This document shows, in pieces, positions 1 to 9,452 of a stretch of 20,825 nucleotides of DNA. This stretch comes from Chitinophagaceae bacterium. Lineage in GTDB: Bacteria; Bacteroidota; Bacteroidia; Chitinophagales; Chitinophagaceae. A program made the position numbers and the translations under genes. A model generated the notes under the pieces. That model did not search any database. It was not told where the DNA came from and was given only the letters and a program-made list of their open reading frames with translations. The stretch lies in NCBI GenBank assembly GCA_013205585.1, contig JABMML010000149.1, positions 1 through 20,825 on the forward strand. The letters run 5' to 3'. Numbering within the stretch: position 1 is the first letter of the stretch; the number at the start of each line of letters is the position of its first letter.

Positions 1-1136
1 CCATTTTGGTACCAAGTTTCTGCACTTTGACCAGTAATCCAACCTCTGTGCGCTGCTTCAGCCATATTAAAACACATTTCTTGATAACCTACTTGTGTAG
101 TTGTTTCTGCAGTATAGGTTTGATAGTAACGTTTACGATTGATAAATGAGTATTTACCTATGTTCGCATTGGCGCTCATTTCAGCTAAATCTTCTCCAGA
201 ACCTGCACCCATAAATGCATCATATGAATTTGGTAATTTACCCGCAGTCACTAATGCAGCAGCTGGTTCAGCTACGAAGAAAGTTCTTGGATCTTTTAAG
301 GTAGTTAAGTTTCCTAAATAAGTAGATGACATGTTATAACGAGTAGCATCAAATCCAAAATTATCTGGGTTAGTTGAGTACTTGTTATATTGGTTGTTGT
401 ATACAAAAGTTAAGTTATCTGCATCGCTAGCAAAAACTGGGTATTTAGTTGCATTGCTAATTGTTTCTGCAAACTTAGTTTTAATGGCTAAATCTGTATC
501 TGCTTCTTTATTAGACAATTGAATTAAAACTCTTAGCTTAAATGTATTCACCGCCTTTTGCCATTTAGACAAATTATTGCCATAATAAAAATCACTTGCT
601 AATACATAGTTGGTTGTTTTTAAAGAACCCATTTCTGTGTTGGCTTGTTCCAAATAAGTTAAAATTTGTTGAAACACCTGCTTTTGTGAATCATACTTAG
701 GTGTTACATTATCTAACCCTTTAAGGGCTTCAGATACTGGAATATCACCCAAGTTCATGGTTAAGTCATATAAATAGAATGCTTTTAAGAACTTACCAAT
801 GGCAGTATAAGGATTCGGTGCAGCAACAGATTTTGAAGCTTCAGATTCCATTTGTGCAATATTCTTCAACATGTTATATCCGTTGAAAGAATAGCCTGTC
901 CAGTTATACTCTTGGTTTCCATAATATGCATAGTTACATACATAATATTGGTTCCATCTTTGGTTACTATTAAATGCACCCTCATTAAAATCTAATAATA
1001 CACTGTTTAGTATTAAGTTGGCTGGTACACTTGTTGCTCTGTTAGGATCAGCAGTTAGAGAATCGAAAGACTTGTTACAAGCTGAGATTGAACCTATAAC
1101 AAGGACTAAGGTTAGTATTTGAATTATCTTTTTCAT
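1..1136 (-). CDS. SusD/RagB-like outer-membrane lipoprotein (3' end outside window)
   Basis: Reading the minus strand from an ATG at 1136 gives 378 residues open to the window edge, so the C-terminus is missing. The N-terminus is a lipoprotein signal: MKK, a hydrophobic stretch, then SISAC with Cys20 as the lipidated residue. Later segments, such as NQRWNQYYVCNYAYYGNQ near the start, NPYTAIGKFLKAFYLYDLT, LGDIPVSEAL and FYYGNNLSKWQKAVNTFKLR, match the helical TPR-like fold of SusD-like proteins, probably the SusD-like_2 branch. In the family this is the surface lipoprotein that captures ligand and closes over the SusC barrel. Its start lies 20 bp after the stop of the SusC gene, so the two are almost certainly co-transcribed. 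The ligand cannot be read from the sequence, and no glycoside hydrolase is in the window. Family assignment is firm; substrate is unknown. Confidence 0.9.
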   Translation of the reverse strand, partial: MKKIIQILTLVLVIGSISACNKSFDSLTADPNRATSVPANLILNSVLLDFNEGAFNSNQRWNQYYVCNYAYYGNQEYNWTGYSFNGYNMLKNIAQMESEASKSVAAPNPYTAIGKFLKAFYLYDLTMNLGDIPVSEALKGLDNVTPKYDSQKQVFQQILTYLEQANTEMGSLKTTNYVLASDFYYGNNLSKWQKAVNTFKLRVLIQLSNKEADTDLAIKTKFAETISNATKYPVFASDADNLTFVYNNQYNKYSTNPDNFGFDATRYNMSSTYLGNLTTLKDPRTFFVAEPAAALVTAGKLPNSYDAFMGAGSGEDLAEMSANANIGKYSFINRKRYYQTYTAETTTQVGYQEMCFNMAEAAHRGWITGQSAETWYQN

Positions 1137-1156
1137 ATTTTATTGGTTTTCTTTAT

Positions 1157-4100
1157 TTAAAAAATGAAGTTTAAATTGATACCATAAGATCTTGTAGTTG
1201 GTGTTTGCAAATTAATAGAAGGCTCACCAGGATACTGATCAATATCAACATCATTAAATTTCGAATCTGGCATCCAGTATAATAAGTTTCTTGCTACTAG
1301 AGATACAGTTGCTTTTTTGAAAATAGACTTTTGAACCATCGTAGTTGGTAATTCATAAGTCAATACAACTTCTCTTAATTTAAAGAATGTTTTACTCATT
1401 ATGTTTGGCTCAGGAATACCGTGTACACGGCTAACGTAATCTTGGATAAAAGTTTTAGTGGCGTTAGGAGTAAATGTTAATGCATCATAATTAGTAATTT
1501 TACCAGTTACCGCATCATATTTTGGAGTTCCAGAAGCTACTTGAACACCTTCACCTACATAAGATTTAACTCCTTTGTAATCTTGGTATCTTGCAGTACC
1601 ATAAGCCCCTTGGATTGTTTCTATATGACGACCACCTTGGAATGTTTTCTTTCTAACATAATCTTCCATTATACCACCTACACGACCATCCACTTGTAAG
1701 TTTAAAGTGAAAGCTTTGTAGCTTACTTTATTATTTAAACCCCATACATAATCAGGATTAGAATTACCTGCAAATTGAGCTACAGGTAAAACTACTGGAC
1801 GACCACCGCCATCATTGATAATTTGACCGTCTTGAGTTCTAGCAAACTTTCTGAAGTAAACTGCATCTGTTCTCATACCCTTTGTGTAAAAAGTATTTAA
1901 TGCATTCACACCTGTTGGTAATTCTTCTAAGATATTTTTGAAAGTACCTACGTTCAAAGTCACATCCCAGTTAATGCCATTTGCTTTTCTAATGATTGCA
2001 CCATTGATAGTGAAATCATAACCAGTTCTTTTAGTTTTCGTACCATTCACTACATAAGAAGCATAACCAGAAGCTTGTGAAATAGATTTAGAGAAAATTT
2101 GAGGACCATCTAAGTAACTAAAATAAGTTGCTTCAATGCCTAATCTATTGTTAAACATTCTTGTCTCCACACCAAACTCTAAGTTAGTTCTATCATCAGG
2201 CTGTACATCGCTATCTAATAAAGTATTCGTAAAAGCAGCTTGTGTAGTATTATTGTAACCAATGCCAGTTGAGTATACACCAGCATAAGTATAAGTTGGA
2301 CCACCATAAGTTGAAGAGTATTGCTCACCATAACCTACAGGGAAACCATTATTAGGTGTAGAACCAATGAAATCAGATACGAAACTACCACCCCCTCTAA
2401 CTTTTGCATAAGAAGCTCTTAACTTTAAGAAGTTAACTTGCTTAGGCATTGTTAAGTAATCACTCAATACAGTACTTAAGTTGAATGAAGGATAGAAGAA
2501 TGAATTATTGTCTTTTGCTAAAGCTGATAATTGGTCATTACGGCCTGTAATATTCAAATTAGCATATTTACTTGCTTCAATATCTACAGAGTATAATAAT
2601 GATCTTACTCTCATCTCAGATGCAAAATTATAAGCCAAAACAGGGTTTCTACTGTTTGCAAAATTGTAAACATTAGGAACGTTTAAATAATTTGTTGAAG
2701 TAAAGTTAGAGTTATAGTTGAACTGTCTTAAGTTACCACCTGCGAAACCATTGATGTTAAAGAAATTAGCAATTTCTGGAGTTCTGAAATTTGCACGGAA
2801 TTCATTATTGGTTTCAAACATGTTTCTCTTGTCTTCTCTATAATCACCTTTACCTTCTTCTCTACCATAAGGATGTGCAGAGAAAGGCATTTTTTCATTT
2901 CTCATTAAATCATAAGTAGTTGCAGATGTTCTTGCGAATAAATCAACATACTTATTCATTTTATAAGTCAAACTTGTATAAGCATAGATATCATTTTTGT
3001 AATGACCTCTTGTCCACTCATAAGCCATAAAGTAAGGGTTATGGTATCTTTGATATTCCGCATAGATACTTTGAACACCTTCTTTACCTGGCTGCCAGTA
3101 GTTTCTCATATCATCCATACTCCAATCAGCACCACCCCAAATAGTAATATTATAAATTACAGAGTTAGGGCCGTAGTTTACGTCTGGGAAATTATCAGAA
3201 TATTGTCTGCTATAGTTAATATTCGCATCTAAAGTTAATTTAGAGTTGAATCTTAAAGTAGAAGCCAAATTTAAATTTGTAATATTCATGCTTGTATTTG
3301 GCAAAATACCTTTGTTGTAAGTATTACCTAAAGAGAATCTTAAATCAGACTTTTCAGTAGAAGACGCAATTGAAAGGTTTGTAGTATTTAAAACACCTGA
3401 TTCAATAAAACGTTTTAAGTTGTCCTTACCACGCGCTACCCAAGGTGTTGAAGATCTCTTTCCAGTGATTGGATCAACAGGGCTATCGTACTGAGGAATT
3501 AATTGTCCTTCGAATTTTGGTCCCCAAACGTCGTAATCCGCATCGTTTGTTCCAGCACCATTACCATCCACGAAAGCATAAGTACCATGGTCACCAGGAC
3601 CATACTCATCTTGAGTTTTTGGTAAAGCAATAAAACCATTTTGTACAGTTGTACTTGTATTTAATTCTACAGAATATCCTCTTTTATCTTTAGTACCTTT
3701 TTTTGTATTAATGATAATAGCACCATTTTGACCTCTGTAACCATATAAGGCAGAAGCCACAGGTCCTTTTAACACGTTATAAGACTCGATATCATCTGGG
3801 CTAATGTTCCAAGTATCAGAGTTGATAGGCACACCATCCACTACAATTAAAGTTACACGACCACCTCTTAAAACTAAGTTGGGTATTCTTAACATTTCTT
3901 GGTTAAGACCTACTGTTAAACCAGCCACCTTACCTACTAAGTTATTAATAGGATTCACCTCTCTTGCTTTCACTAATTCAGCACCTTTAACATCTTGAGT
4001 AGAGTAACCTAATTTCTTTTTTTCTTTTTTGATACCCAAGGCAGTTACAACCACTTCGTTTAAAGATTCGTCTACTTTAACTAAGGCTACTACTAAATCA

Positions 4101-4381
4101 CCAGCACTTGCAGTCACTGATTGAGTTTGGTAACCCACATAGCTAACTACAATGGATGCTTTATTAGGTACATTGTTAATTGCAAAAAGACCATTCGCGT
4201 CTGTACGAACAGACTGGCTTTGTCCTTTTACTAAAACAGTTGCAGCTTCTAAAGCTAGTTTTGTTTCACCATCAATTACCTTTCCTTTAATTTGAATGTT
4301 TTGCGCTAATGAGGCAATACTCAAGCCCAACAACATTAGTGGTGTCAAAAACCACTTTAAAATAACTTGTTTTGATATCAT
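1157..4381 (-). CDS. SusC/RagA-family TonB-dependent outer-membrane transporter
   Basis: This 1074-residue protein has a Sec signal peptide (cleavage likely after Ala26, SLA|Q). A carboxypeptidase-regulatory-like domain follows at about 29-105 (IKGKVIDGETKLALEAATV, then VVSYVGYQTQ). Next comes the SusC signature at about 109-134 (NEVVVTALGIKKEKKKLGYS) and a plug domain at about 140-230 with LRGG...LIVVDGVPIN and LYGYRGQNGAIIINTKKG. The rest is a long beta-barrel ending in an aromatic residue (NLNFIF), as expected for outer-membrane insertion. Such proteins import ligands captured by SusD using TonB energy. It precedes the SusD gene on the same strand by 20 bp and is divergent from the phosphatase gene at 4573. 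Length is normal for the family and the frame is intact. Known SusCD pairs carry glycans, peptides or other large ligands; the neighbours here suggest an organophosphate, which is inference. Confidence 0.96.
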   Translation of the reverse strand: MISKQVILKWFLTPLMLLGLSIASLAQNIQIKGKVIDGETKLALEAATVLVKGQSQSVRTDANGLFAINNVPNKASIVVSYVGYQTQSVTASAGDLVVALVKVDESLNEVVVTALGIKKEKKKLGYSTQDVKGAELVKAREVNPINNLVGKVAGLTVGLNQEMLRIPNLVLRGGRVTLIVVDGVPINSDTWNISPDDIESYNVLKGPVASALYGYRGQNGAIIINTKKGTKDKRGYSVELNTSTTVQNGFIALPKTQDEYGPGDHGTYAFVDGNGAGTNDADYDVWGPKFEGQLIPQYDSPVDPITGKRSSTPWVARGKDNLKRFIESGVLNTTNLSIASSTEKSDLRFSLGNTYNKGILPNTSMNITNLNLASTLRFNSKLTLDANINYSRQYSDNFPDVNYGPNSVIYNITIWGGADWSMDDMRNYWQPGKEGVQSIYAEYQRYHNPYFMAYEWTRGHYKNDIYAYTSLTYKMNKYVDLFARTSATTYDLMRNEKMPFSAHPYGREEGKGDYREDKRNMFETNNEFRANFRTPEIANFFNINGFAGGNLRQFNYNSNFTSTNYLNVPNVYNFANSRNPVLAYNFASEMRVRSLLYSVDIEASKYANLNITGRNDQLSALAKDNNSFFYPSFNLSTVLSDYLTMPKQVNFLKLRASYAKVRGGGSFVSDFIGSTPNNGFPVGYGEQYSSTYGGPTYTYAGVYSTGIGYNNTTQAAFTNTLLDSDVQPDDRTNLEFGVETRMFNNRLGIEATYFSYLDGPQIFSKSISQASGYASYVVNGTKTKRTGYDFTINGAIIRKANGINWDVTLNVGTFKNILEELPTGVNALNTFYTKGMRTDAVYFRKFARTQDGQIINDGGGRPVVLPVAQFAGNSNPDYVWGLNNKVSYKAFTLNLQVDGRVGGIMEDYVRKKTFQGGRHIETIQGAYGTARYQDYKGVKSYVGEGVQVASGTPKYDAVTGKITNYDALTFTPNATKTFIQDYVSRVHGIPEPNIMSKTFFKLREVVLTYELPTTMVQKSIFKKATVSLVARNLLYWMPDSKFNDVDIDQYPGEPSINLQTPTTRSYGINLNFIF

Positions 4382-4399
4382 ATTTTAAATTTTGAAGAA

Positions 4400-4407
4400 C
4401 AAATCTA
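4400..4407 (-). promoter_or_regulatory. Possible -7 promoter element of the susC-susD operon
   Basis: On the minus strand this reads TAGATTTG, matching the Bacteroidota -7 consensus TAnnTTTG, and its edge is 18 bases before the SusC start codon. I saw no clear TTTG-type -33 element at the expected spacing, so the call rests on one short motif and its position. Confidence 0.35.
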
Positions 4408-4538
4408 TTGTCAAAACTTTAACATACTCAGTTTCCTATATTAACTTAAGATGATGAAATTGTTACCCAAATAATTCTACACTTTTGAATAACAATAAGA
4501 TAATTTAGCACAAAATGTTTTTCTTGTTTTATTATTAA

Positions 4539-4546
4539 TAGGTTTG
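4539..4546 (+). promoter_or_regulatory. Possible -7 promoter element of the YncE/phosphatase gene
   Basis: TAGGTTTG matches the Bacteroidota -7 consensus TAnnTTTG and ends 26 bases before the ATG at 4573, giving a predicted leader of about 20 bases. No good -33 TTTG is seen at the usual distance. The 191-bp gap 4382-4572 therefore probably holds two divergent promoters, for susCD and for this gene. Confidence 0.42.
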
Positions 4547-4572
4547 CGGAACCATTACTAATAATATTATAT

Positions 4573-7284
4573 ATGAAAAAAAATGTATTCTTTATTTTTA
4601 CATTCTTGTTGTTTTTTATTCGAGAAGGAAATACACAAGTAGTCAATTATTTTTCCGTACCAGGATACAATGAGTTATCAAAAATTGATACCAACGCTTA
4701 TTCTGTATTGCCTAGTGGCAGATATGTAAAACCTGCAGGTCAGGCTATTCGTATTTCACATGATCCATTTGGACTAGCTATTTCTCCAGATCAAAAAGTA
4801 GCTATTACCATGCATGAAAATGCAATTACTATTATTGATTTAGCCTCCATGCAGCAAAAAAGAATACCTGAATACAATAAAAACGCCTTCAACCCATTAA
4901 AAAAGGGCTCTTTTCTAGGAGTGGCCTTTAATACCAATAAAAACATTGTGTATTTAAGTGGAGGAGACGAAGGTTCTGTTATAATATATGACTATGTTCA
5001 AAATAAAAAAATTGACTCTATATTATTAGATGGTGTTTTTGGTGGTATTAAATATGAAGGTAGTTTCACCAGTGATTTAATTTACGAAGCTAAAAGAAAT
5101 GAATTATTAATATTAGATAGAGGTAATTTTAGATTGGTTAGATATAGTTTAGACAATAAAAAAATTATTGCTTCCATTGCTACAGGAAGACAGCCTTTTG
5201 ATTTAGCCATTTCTCCAGATCAAAAAACAGTATTGGTAGCGAATGTTGGAATGTACGCTTATCCTATAGTGGAAGGAACCACCAAAGAGAATATTCAATC
5301 TCAATATATCAACTGGCACCCTTATGGGAATAATACAAAAGAATCGATAGAAGGTAAAGTAATTGATGGAAAGAAAATTCCAGGTTTAGGAAGCCCCAAT
5401 GCAGATGAATCGATGAGCGTTTTTGTAATTGACTTAGCCACCAATAAAGTAAAAGCAAAATTAAAAACCGGCATGCTACTAGGTGAACTTGTGGAAGATG
5501 CTGAGGTTATTGGAGGCGCAAGCCCGAATTCAATTGTAGTGGGAAGTAAATTCGCCTATGTAACGAATGCTACCAATGATAATATCGCAGTCATTGATTA
5601 TAAAAGAGGTCGTATCGCTAAACATATTCCCATAAAAGTGGATCAAAGAATAGATAAATTAAGAGGGTTAGTACCCTTTGGTATTGATTTAACAAAAGAT
5701 GAGAAATATTTATTTGTAGCACTATTAGGTTTTAATGCAGTCGCTAAAATTGATTTAGCAAGCGAAAAAACAATTGGTTTAATACCTACTGGCTGGGGAA
5801 CAACGCGTGTTAAACTTTCTAATGACGATAAAACTATTTATGTAACTTCTTGTAGAGGTTTAGGTGCGGGTCCTAATGGTGGCAAGAATTTTAAAATTCC
5901 TGTGCAAGGAAGTTATATTGGCGATATTCAATTAGGGAGTTTCCAAAAAATAGAAAACCCAAGTACTGACAAGTTAAAGGCTTATACAAAGCAAACCATT
6001 GAAAATACTTTTATTGTAAAATCACAAACTGATAGCCTACCCTTACCTGTCTTACCTGGCAGCAAAGAAAGTCCTATTAAGCATATTGTATTTATTACCA
6101 AAGAGAATAGAACTTTTGATGAGGTATTTGGTCAAATGAAAAATATTAGAGGAGAAAGCGCCTTGGCTAGATTTGGTTTAGATGTAACTGTTATGGATAA
6201 AACTGGTATTGTTAAAAATGTGAATGTTACACCTAATCATCACAAAATTGCTAAGCAATTTTCATTGAGTGATAATTTTTATTGCGACAGCGATGCCTCT
6301 ATTCACGGACATCATTGGATGATGGGCGTTATTCCTAATGAGTGGGTGGAAGCAAACTCAAGTACCGAAAAAACAGCCGACTACTTCTCTTCAGCTCCAG
6401 GTAGAAGGTTCCCAGGCTCTACTGGTAGTATGGATCCTGAAGATTATGCCGAAATTGGAGGTCTATGGGAAGCGCTTGATAGAAAAAAAGTTAGCTACTA
6501 TAATTTTGGGCAAGCAAACGAAACAGCACATGTAAGAGAAGATTGGAGCGATACTGCTACTGGTGCTGCACATATTGTAATGGTGCCTATGCAAAAAGGA
6601 GTATGGGAAAGAACATCACATAATTTTGCAGGCTATAATACGAATATTCCAGACCAGTTTAGAATGAAACAGTTTGAAGAAGAGTTTACCAAGAAATGGT
6701 TAAATGGAAAGGATAGTTTGCCACAATTAATTACCATGATGTTACCCAATGACCACACAGCAAGTCCTAGACCAGAAGATGGATATCCCTTTACCGCTTC
6801 TTATGTGGCAGACAATGATTTAGCACTTGGCAGAACACTACATTTTTTAAGCAGAACACCCTATTGGAAAAACATGCTAGTGATTGTAACTGAAGATGAC
6901 CCTCAGGGAGGAGTAGATCATATTGATGCACATAGAAGTATACTAATGATGGCAGGCCCTTATGTAAAAAAGAATTATGTATCTCAAACACATGCGAATT
7001 TTGGATCAATATTAAAAGTCATTTATAATATATTAGCAGTACCTTATGTAAATCATTATGATATTACCGCTTCTCTATTAAGCGATTTTTTTACCACAAA
7101 ACCAGATTATACACCCTATAGTTTTGAATTTCCAAGCCAAGAAGTATTTGATTGGGACAAAGCAATGAAAAAGTATAACCAGCCCATAGATTGGAGAAAA
7201 ATAAAACAAGGTCCTAAAATGGATAATGAGGCAGAACAGCGTTCAGAACATAATAAAACCTCTGGAACTATTATAAACAATTAA
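4573..7284 (+). CDS. Secreted bifunctional YncE-like beta-propeller / alkaline-phosphatase-fold phosphoesterase
   Basis: This 903-residue protein starts with a Sec signal peptide (MKKNVFFIFTFLLFF...). Residues about 55-470 contain repeated propeller blades of the YVTN/YncE type, for example PFGLAISPDQKVAITMHENA, PFDLAISPDQKTVLVAN, KFAYVTNATNDNIAVIDYKR and DKTIYVTSCRG. From about 500 an alkaline-phosphatase-superfamily (phosphoesterase, PF04185-like) domain follows. It has KENRTFDEVFG (510-520), DSDASIHGHHWMMG (572-585) and TEDDPQGGVDHIDAHRS (773-789). The E/N, T514, D/H and terminal D-D/H residues are the likely metal site and nucleophile by analogy to the family. The fusion is known in Bacteroidota, but its substrate is generally uncharacterised. 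It is expected in the periplasm or at the cell surface. It is followed on the same strand by a TonB-dependent receptor, fitting hydrolysis plus uptake of an organophosphate; that role is inferred. Confidence 0.92.
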   Translation: MKKNVFFIFTFLLFFIREGNTQVVNYFSVPGYNELSKIDTNAYSVLPSGRYVKPAGQAIRISHDPFGLAISPDQKVAITMHENAITIIDLASMQQKRIPEYNKNAFNPLKKGSFLGVAFNTNKNIVYLSGGDEGSVIIYDYVQNKKIDSILLDGVFGGIKYEGSFTSDLIYEAKRNELLILDRGNFRLVRYSLDNKKIIASIATGRQPFDLAISPDQKTVLVANVGMYAYPIVEGTTKENIQSQYINWHPYGNNTKESIEGKVIDGKKIPGLGSPNADESMSVFVIDLATNKVKAKLKTGMLLGELVEDAEVIGGASPNSIVVGSKFAYVTNATNDNIAVIDYKRGRIAKHIPIKVDQRIDKLRGLVPFGIDLTKDEKYLFVALLGFNAVAKIDLASEKTIGLIPTGWGTTRVKLSNDDKTIYVTSCRGLGAGPNGGKNFKIPVQGSYIGDIQLGSFQKIENPSTDKLKAYTKQTIENTFIVKSQTDSLPLPVLPGSKESPIKHIVFITKENRTFDEVFGQMKNIRGESALARFGLDVTVMDKTGIVKNVNVTPNHHKIAKQFSLSDNFYCDSDASIHGHHWMMGVIPNEWVEANSSTEKTADYFSSAPGRRFPGSTGSMDPEDYAEIGGLWEALDRKKVSYYNFGQANETAHVREDWSDTATGAAHIVMVPMQKGVWERTSHNFAGYNTNIPDQFRMKQFEEEFTKKWLNGKDSLPQLITMMLPNDHTASPRPEDGYPFTASYVADNDLALGRTLHFLSRTPYWKNMLVIVTEDDPQGGVDHIDAHRSILMMAGPYVKKNYVSQTHANFGSILKVIYNILAVPYVNHYDITASLLSDFFTTKPDYTPYSFEFPSQEVFDWDKAMKKYNQPIDWRKIKQGPKMDNEAEQRSEHNKTSGTIINN

Positions 7285-7334
7285 GTTGAGTCTTAGTATC
7301 AAAAGGCCAGTTTGCATTTCTTTGAATAACTGTG

Positions 7335-7379
7335 TTGATATTAGGTGCATTGATATTAGATGTATTGATACTAAGTAAA
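7335..7379. repeat. Three-copy 15-bp imperfect tandem repeat
   Basis: Three consecutive 15-base units are visible: TTGATATTAGGTGCA, TTGATATTAGATGTA and TTGATACTAAGTAAA. The core TTGATA[TC]TA recurs every 15 bp. The third unit merges into the long inverted repeat at 7366-7408. The array lies in the 138-bp gap before the TonB-dependent receptor. It could be a regulator-binding array or a slippage-prone repeat. Confidence 0.75.
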
Positions 7380-7408
7380 ATTAAATAAAGTAATTTTACT
7401 TAGTATCA
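7366..7408. promoter_or_regulatory. 18-bp perfect inverted repeat upstream of the TonB-dependent receptor
   Basis: TGATACTAAGTAAAATTA at 7366-7383 is exactly complementary to 7391-7408, with a 7-base spacer (AATAAAG). The right arm ends 14 bases before the ATG at 7423. A further copy of the outer ten bases, CTTAGTATCA, lies at 7292-7301 just after the upstream stop codon. As DNA this could be a dimeric operator; as RNA it would form a long AU-rich hairpin in the leader. A terminator for the upstream gene is less likely, because the stem is AT-rich and only TTTT follows it. Confidence 0.7.
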
Positions 7409-7422
7409 TTTTAATTAGAGTC

Positions 7423-9450
7423 ATGAGCATTCAAAGAAATTCAATTTTTTTAATCATATTGACTGTGTTTTTTATCAATGCAAATGCACAAAATACAGAT
7501 ACAAGCTATAAAACTTTAGAGTCAATTACGGTAGTGAGTCGAAATTTAAAAATTACTGAAAAAGCAAGTCCTTATTCAATCTCCAAATTAGATCAACGTC
7601 AAATAGCTTCAAGCGCATTTAGAACCACGCCTGAGGCTTTAATGGGATCAAGTGGCGTATTCATACAAAAAACAAATCACGGGGGTGGTTCCCCTTTTAT
7701 TAGAGGCTTAACAGGTAATCAAACATTAATTCTGGTTGATGGCATTAGACTGAATAATTCCACATTTAGATATGGCCCCAATCAATACTTAAACACTATT
7801 GATATGTTTACGATTGATAAAATTGAAGTAGCCAAAGGCATTGGAGCCATTGAATATGGTTCAGATGCAATGGGTGGTGTTATTAACCTTTCAACGAAAG
7901 AAAATAATTATAGTAGGCGCCCCATCATACATTCGAGCAGCTTAGGTAAATTTATTTCTAGCAATATGGAACAAACTAGCAGAAGTGAAATAAGTTTTTC
8001 AAATATACAGCTAGCTATTCAAGGAGGAATTAGCTTTAGAAATTACGGAAACCTTAAAGGAGGTGGTAATGTAGGGGTTCAAAATCCAACAAGTTATAAT
8101 GAAAATAATGTTGATTTAAAGGTGAAATTAAGAATTACAAAGCAAGATGAAATAATTATTGCAACGCAAAACACTATTCAACACAATGTTCCCATTTATC
8201 ATAAATTAGTATTAGAAAACTACAGAATAAATGAGGTAGAAAAACAAGCACGTAATTTAAACTATGTCAAGTACAAGCATATAAATAATAATAAATGGTT
8301 TGCTGAATTTTTAATGACCGCTTCTTCACAGCGCACCATTGAGCAAAGGTCCTTACAAAAAATAAATTCAACCATTCATAGAAACGAAGCCGATACAGTT
8401 CATACCATTGGAATGACCAGTGAAATTATTTCAAAGCCAACAAAATTTTGGACCTTTAATACAGGTTTTGATTACTATCAGGATAATATATATAGCAATG
8501 CTAAGGAATTAAATCAACAAACAAATACAACAGTATTTAAAAGAGGATTATACCCCAATGCAGTAAAATACAATAACAGTTCCGTATTTAATTTACATCA
8601 TTTTCAACTAGGTCGCTTATTTATAGAAACTGGCTTAAGATATAATTTTTTAAAAATAAATATTGATGATATTACTATTGGGAAAATTGTTGTGAAACCA
8701 TCGGCCCTAGTTGAAAACTTAGGCATCAGTTATGCCCTCACAAAAAATAACTTTGTATATACTTCCTTCACTACAGGCTATAGGGCACCCAATATTGACG
8801 ATATGGGTACCTTAGGCATTGTAGATTTTAGATATGAAATTCCAAGCTATGATTTGAAACCTGAAAAATCATTCAATACCGAATTAGGCTATAAATATAC
8901 AAGCAATGAAACTAGTTTAAATGTGGCTGTATTTAATATGCAATTATCGGATATCATAACAAGGGTAAAAGTAGACGGACAAGTAATGAATGGATACAAT
9001 GTTTATAACAAAAAAAATGTAGAATCGTCTTATATTAAAGGTTTTGAAGTTTCCTTTAGTAAAATTATATATCAATATTTCAATTGGACTTCCAACCTAA
9101 CCTATACTTATGGCCAAAATATAACTAAGAACGAGCCCATGAGAAGAATACCTCCATTATTTGGTCAAAATAAATTAGAATGGAAGAAGGGTAAGACTGG
9201 TTTTGCATTTACACATGTATTTGCCGGCAGACAAGATAGATTAGCACAGGACGACATTGATGATAATCGAATTGGCAAACTGGGCACCCCCAATTGGAAT
9301 TTAATAAATTTCGATGCATCCATTCAATTCAAACACTTGAACCTACATACAAGTTTAATAAACATATTAAACGAAAAATATAAAACCCATGGTTCTGGCG
9401 TATATGGAATGGGTCGAGCAATAGGCTTTTCTGTTCAGTGGATCTTGTAG
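7423..9450 (+). CDS. TonB-dependent outer-membrane receptor (non-SusC type)
   Basis: This 675-residue protein has a Sec signal peptide (cleavage near NANA|Q, residue 22). A candidate TonB box follows (ESITVVS, 33-39), then a plug domain at about 45-160 with GVFIQKTNHGGGSPFIRGL, LILVDGIRLNN, YGPNQYLNTID and EYGSDAMGGVINLSTK. The remaining residues form a 22-strand-type barrel with the usual late motifs (TSFTTGYRAPNIDDM, LKPEKSFNTELGYKY, LINILNEKY), ending in QWIL. It lacks the carboxypeptidase-like N-terminal extension of SusC proteins. The plug resembles those of heme, siderophore and other small-ligand receptors, but the ligand cannot be determined. It follows the phosphatase gene by 138 bp on the same strand and converges on the phosphodiesterase gene, with stop codons 2 bp apart. 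The inverted repeat just upstream suggests specific control. Confidence 0.95.
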   Translation: MSIQRNSIFLIILTVFFINANAQNTDTSYKTLESITVVSRNLKITEKASPYSISKLDQRQIASSAFRTTPEALMGSSGVFIQKTNHGGGSPFIRGLTGNQTLILVDGIRLNNSTFRYGPNQYLNTIDMFTIDKIEVAKGIGAIEYGSDAMGGVINLSTKENNYSRRPIIHSSSLGKFISSNMEQTSRSEISFSNIQLAIQGGISFRNYGNLKGGGNVGVQNPTSYNENNVDLKVKLRITKQDEIIIATQNTIQHNVPIYHKLVLENYRINEVEKQARNLNYVKYKHINNNKWFAEFLMTASSQRTIEQRSLQKINSTIHRNEADTVHTIGMTSEIISKPTKFWTFNTGFDYYQDNIYSNAKELNQQTNTTVFKRGLYPNAVKYNNSSVFNLHHFQLGRLFIETGLRYNFLKINIDDITIGKIVVKPSALVENLGISYALTKNNFVYTSFTTGYRAPNIDDMGTLGIVDFRYEIPSYDLKPEKSFNTELGYKYTSNETSLNVAVFNMQLSDIITRVKVDGQVMNGYNVYNKKNVESSYIKGFEVSFSKIIYQYFNWTSNLTYTYGQNITKNEPMRRIPPLFGQNKLEWKKGKTGFAFTHVFAGRQDRLAQDDIDDNRIGKLGTPNWNLINFDASIQFKHLNLHTSLINILNEKYKTHGSGVYGMGRAIGFSVQWIL

Positions 9451-9452
9451 AT

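Noticed and set aside
139..321. Short plus-strand ORFs within the SusD, SusC, M28 and blh genes
   Set aside because: They lie opposite well-supported genes, lack family motifs and have shadow-type composition.
1..4381. Calling the SusCD pair a starch or polysaccharide utilisation locus
   Set aside because: No glycoside hydrolase, lyase or sugar-responsive regulator is in the window, and the neighbouring enzymes are phosphoesterases.
7366..7412. The 18-bp inverted repeat as a terminator for the YncE/phosphatase gene
   Set aside because: The stem is mostly A-T pairs and is followed only by TTTTAATT; its closeness to the receptor start and its related half sites fit a regulatory site better.
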